Below are positions 61,298 through 64,000 of a stretch of DNA of 64,000 nt, in pieces; the stretch's first letter is position 1; every line of letters begins with the position of its first letter. The DNA is from a bacterium. Its GTDB lineage: Bacteria; Bdellovibrionota; Bacteriovoracia; Bacteriovoracales; Bacteriovoracaceae. The notes under the pieces are model-generated. The model was not told the DNA's origin and ran no database searches. It saw nothing but the letters and a program-made list of their open reading frames with translations. The stretch covers positions 124,001 to 188,000 of the forward strand of contig JAUHVL010000005.1 in the NCBI GenBank assembly GCA_030425045.1, written 5' to 3'. Made by a program: the position numbers and the translations under genes.

Positions 61298-62218
61298 ATG
61301 GATTGTGTAAATGTTGCTGTTATCGGGTATGGACATCTGGGTAAATGGCATGCTGAAAAAGCCGAAAGTCTTAAAGACTCTAACCTCAAGTTTATTGTCG
61401 AACAAAACACTGAAGTTCATAACGAAATAAAAGAAAAATATCCTCACACTAAAATAGTGTCTGATTATAAGGACATCCTTCGTGAAATAGATGCCGCAAT
61501 TGTTGTTACTCCTACGATGTCACATTTTTCTATTGTTCGTGATTTAATAGAAGCAGGTATTCATATTTTTTGCGAAAAGCCGCTCGTTTCAACTGTGGCT
61601 GAATGTGCTCAACTTAAAAAACTAATAAGTGACAATAGTAAAATTCTTCAAGTTGGTCACAGCGAACGATTTCATAAAGTGTGGTATCAAAAAGAAATCG
61701 TAGAACGATTTTTTCGTCATCATGAATTCATAAAAATAAAAAGAGTCGCAGCATTTAAAGGAAGAGCAACAGATGTTGATGTTGTTCAAGATTTGATGAT
61801 TCACGATTTGGATCTATTGATGTTTCTCACGGGAGAAAAGCCTAGTTCAATGCGAGCCTACGGGAAGAAACTAATTACAAAAAACTGGGACTTCGTCAGT
61901 GCTGAGTTGGATTTTGAGTCAGGAAAACATGCACAGCTCACTGTTTCGAGAATCCATACTGAAGAAGTGAGGATGGTTGAGGTCATTAACAAAACAGGTT
62001 GTTTGAAAGTAGATTTAATGAATAGAGTTGTTTCTATCTTTGATAGTGAGTCGAAAAAAATTGAATCATTTGAATATGACAAAACAGATCATTTACTTGA
62101 AGAGCAAAAACAGTTCTATCGATCGATTCTTGAGGGAAAAGAGTCTGTTATTGGTTTTGATGACGGAGAAAAAGCTGTTGCCTTGGTTGAAAACGTCCTT
62201 AATTCTATAGAGTCTTAA
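61298..62218 (+). CDS. Gfo/Idh/MocA family oxidoreductase, candidate GnnA of 3-amino lipid A synthesis
   Basis: The 306-aa protein has the NAD(P)-binding Rossmann start VAVIGYGHLGKWHAEKAESL, VVTPTMSH and FCEKPLVSTVAECAQL (the EKP motif), then DLMIHDLDLLMFLTG in the C-terminal domain. It lies between lpxA and lpxB, overlapping lpxB by one base. That is the position of gnnA in Acidithiobacillus, where GnnA oxidises UDP-GlcNAc at C3 before transamination by GnnB. Lipid A of Bdellovibrio is reported to contain the 2,3-diamino sugar. gnnB is not in this window. Assignment inferred from context. Confidence 0.75.
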   Translation: MDCVNVAVIGYGHLGKWHAEKAESLKDSNLKFIVEQNTEVHNEIKEKYPHTKIVSDYKDILREIDAAIVVTPTMSHFSIVRDLIEAGIHIFCEKPLVSTVAECAQLKKLISDNSKILQVGHSERFHKVWYQKEIVERFFRHHEFIKIKRVAAFKGRATDVDVVQDLMIHDLDLLMFLTGEKPSSMRAYGKKLITKNWDFVSAELDFESGKHAQLTVSRIHTEEVRMVEVINKTGCLKVDLMNRVVSIFDSESKKIESFEYDKTDHLLEEQKQFYRSILEGKESVIGFDDGEKAVALVENVLNSIES

Positions 62219-63348
62219 TGAATTGTTTAATAATTGCCGGAGAGAAATCCGGAGAAGAACATGCCTTAAGTTTTTTAGATGAAATCAAAAGTGATTTACC
62301 TTCACTGAACTTTTTTGGAGTTGGGGGAGATGAATTAAAAAAAAGAGATGTCGAGATAATCTATCACTTAAATGATTTCTCATCATGGGGAATCAGTGAG
62401 GTTATTTTTAAAATACCATTTTATAGAAATGCATTGAATAAGCTTGTCTCTGAAGTTGAAAAAAGAAACTGTAAAGTGGCCATCTTGATAGACTTTCAAA
62501 CGTTTAATATGAAACTAGCTAAAATGCTAAGCGAAAGAGGGATAAAGGTTCTCTATTATGTTGCTCCTCAAGCTTGGGCTTGGAAGTCTTATCGAGCAAA
62601 GTCGATGGCCAAAATTGTCGATATTTTATTTTCCATCATCCCTTTTGAAAAAGAATGGTTTGGACAAAGAGGACTGAAAAAAGTTGTTAGTGTAGAGCAT
62701 CCTGTTTACACCAAATATAAAAATAGAATTCCAAATGATGTTCGTAATAAATATGATGAGATGTCTTCAGAGCTTAGGGTATTAATTCTTCCTGGCTCTC
62801 GAAATTTTGAAGTTGAAGCACTTCTGCCAGAGTTTATGAATGTTTGTCGAGGCTTTAAAAAGACTCGAAATGTAAAAATTGGAATAGTCCCTTCTCCAAG
62901 TGTAAAAACAAGTCTTTTCTCTCCCTACTTACAAGAAGCGGACTTTATATTTAATCAAGAAAAAATTGAAGAAGCATTTGACTGGGCCCATCTCTCTCTC
63001 GCTGCCAGTGGTACGATTACGCTGATGACAGCAGTTTTTCAGATACCAACGATAGTTGCTTATGATGGTTCGCTATTAAATGAGTTTATTTTCAAAACTT
63101 TTGTCAATTATTCTGGCCATGTTTCCCTTGCGAATATCATTCATGAGGATGAAATATTTCCCGAGTTATTAATGGAAAACGCTACGACATTTAATATGAC
63201 CAATAAAATCAAAAAATGGTTAGAAAACCGTGATTATTACGATGAAACAATTCAAAAGTTAGCAAATACTGGTAAGATTATATCTGGAGAAACTCCTCAT
63301 GTCGGAAGATATATGGCCAACATGATTAAAGAGTATTATGCAAATTAG
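62218..63348 (+). CDS. lpxB: Lipid-A-disaccharide synthase LpxB
   Basis: The 376-aa GT19 glycosyltransferase has IIAGEKSGEEHALSFLDE at the N-terminus, FFGVGGDELKKRDVE, LIDFQTFNMKLAK, YYVAPQAWAWKSYRAKSM, LRVLILPGSRNFEVE and ASGTITLMTAVFQIPTIVAY. It joins lipid X and the UDP-diacyl sugar in a beta-1,6 link. It starts within the stop of the previous gene (TAATG). Confidence 0.96.
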   Translation: MNCLIIAGEKSGEEHALSFLDEIKSDLPSLNFFGVGGDELKKRDVEIIYHLNDFSSWGISEVIFKIPFYRNALNKLVSEVEKRNCKVAILIDFQTFNMKLAKMLSERGIKVLYYVAPQAWAWKSYRAKSMAKIVDILFSIIPFEKEWFGQRGLKKVVSVEHPVYTKYKNRIPNDVRNKYDEMSSELRVLILPGSRNFEVEALLPEFMNVCRGFKKTRNVKIGIVPSPSVKTSLFSPYLQEADFIFNQEKIEEAFDWAHLSLAASGTITLMTAVFQIPTIVAYDGSLLNEFIFKTFVNYSGHVSLANIIHEDEIFPELLMENATTFNMTNKIKKWLENRDYYDETIQKLANTGKIISGETPHVGRYMANMIKEYYAN

Positions 63349-64000
63349 TTTAGAGAAATCTAAATTTTCACCACTACTAAAACCAATCTCTTGGTTATGG
63401 GAAAATATTTATCGTTTGAGACGATACTTTTATCGTTATGGGATTTTTCAGCAAAGAGATTTTAATGTTCCTATTATTTCTGTTGGAAATTTATCATTTG
63501 GTGGAACAGGAAAAACTCCTTTTACCATTTGGTTATCTAAATACTGTAATCAATTAGATAAGAAAGTTATGATTCTAACGAGAGGATACAAGGGGAAGCT
63601 CGAGCACTCTCACGGAATAATGAAAACGGGAAGAAAGTTAGGCTTTAATCCTTTTGAATACGGTGATGAAGCGCTTTTACTTATTAGGCATATTAAAAAT
63701 GCAAGTGTTGTTGTTGGAAAAAAACGAGCAGATAATCTTCAGTTTTATTTTGATGAGCAAAGACCTGATGTTGTTATTCTTGATGATGGCCATCAGCATC
63801 TCAATTTAGGTCGTAACTGTAATATCGTTTTATTTGATGCCATGATGCCCATGTCTGGTTATCAGGTTGCTCCTCTTGGTTATCTTAGGGAAGGGATGAG
63901 GGCCCTTAAAGATGCAGACCTGATCGTCATTGGAAGAAGTGATCAAGTGAGCTCGGATAAGCTTGAGAAGTTAAAGAAGTTAATTAATAAAAACCGACTA
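63338..64000 (+). CDS. lpxK: Tetraacyldisaccharide 4'-kinase LpxK, C-terminus cut by the window edge
   Basis: 221 codons are visible from an ATG overlapping the end of lpxB by 11 bp. Markers are the membrane-associated N-terminal helix (LWENIYRLRRYFYRYGI), P-loop ISVGNLSFGGTGKTPFT, MILTRGYKG, GDEALLLIR and VVILDDGHQHLNLGR. It phosphorylates lipid A at the 4' position. In Bdellovibrio HD100 lipid A phosphates are reported replaced by mannose, so an intact lpxK is informative about this organism. Confidence 0.93.
   Translation, partial: MQISLEKSKFSPLLKPISWLWENIYRLRRYFYRYGIFQQRDFNVPIISVGNLSFGGTGKTPFTIWLSKYCNQLDKKVMILTRGYKGKLEHSHGIMKTGRKLGFNPFEYGDEALLLIRHIKNASVVVGKKRADNLQFYFDEQRPDVVILDDGHQHLNLGRNCNIVLFDAMMPMSGYQVAPLGYLREGMRALKDADLIVIGRSDQVSSDKLEKLKKLINKNRL

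Noticed and set aside
1-64000. CRISPR arrays, rRNA genes, prophage structural genes
   Set aside because: No regularly spaced repeats, no rRNA-like blocks and no capsid, terminase or tail genes were seen on either strand.

Overview
The window reads as one contig of a low-GC, Gram-negative, flagellated bacterium. It carries lipid A genes (lpxD, lpxA, lpxB, lpxK), BamA/Skp, LolCD-type transport and many signal peptides and lipoboxes. It also has a complete flagellar export and rotor operon with FlhF/FlhG (polar placement) and FliA. Gene content, AT-rich codon use and gene order suggest Bdellovibrionota, most like Bacteriovorax/Halobacteriovorax. That assignment is inferred from overall character, not from a database search.

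Layout. 1-8.1 kb is an accessory region: a secreted protein cut by the window edge, an XRE-ImmA/DUF4411 (PIN) toxin-antitoxin-like pair with a dyad operator, a 3' tRNA-Leu remnant, a serine recombinase broken by one in-frame TAG, several strong inverted repeats, small secreted or lipoprotein genes, an ankyrin protein, an IS481-type transposase relic and an intact tRNA-Leu(CAA). A 20-bp direct repeat links the tRNA remnant and the intact tRNA and may bound an island. 8.2-32.7 kb is mostly housekeeping: engB, a sigma-54 activator beside a FliL-like membrane protein, accA-yicC-gmk-rsh, ridA-maeB, a sodium:solute symporter, a Gly/Met-rich secreted protein with 75-bp tandem repeats, uvrC, SpoIID and amidase cell-wall genes, a DsbA-like lipoprotein and HU.

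32.9-47.6 kb is a tightly packed flagellar operon (fliL-fliM-fliN-fliO-fliP-fliQ-fliR-flhB-flhA-flhF-flhG-fliA), followed by an unknown gene and an MCP-like membrane sensor. Its FlhF has lost the GTPase motifs. 47.6-55.9 kb holds coaE, two unknown membrane or anchored proteins, mazG, ybeY, prfB and lolC-lolD. prfB contains the classical +1 frameshift site and also a second, in-frame UAA before the conserved C-terminus. 56-64 kb is the outer-membrane and lipid A cluster bamA-skp-lpxD-fabZ-lpxA-(Gfo/Idh/MocA oxidoreductase, gnnA-like)-lpxB-lpxK, with a 78-bp near-cruciform repeat between lpxD and fabZ. lpxK runs off the right edge.

The observations most worth a second look are the doubly interrupted prfB, the pseudo-GTPase FlhF beside a normal FlhG, the large dyad inside the lpx cluster, the gnnA-like gene without gnnB, and the repeat-rich remnant island at 2.8-8.1 kb. 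I see no CRISPR array, no rRNA and no intact transposase.
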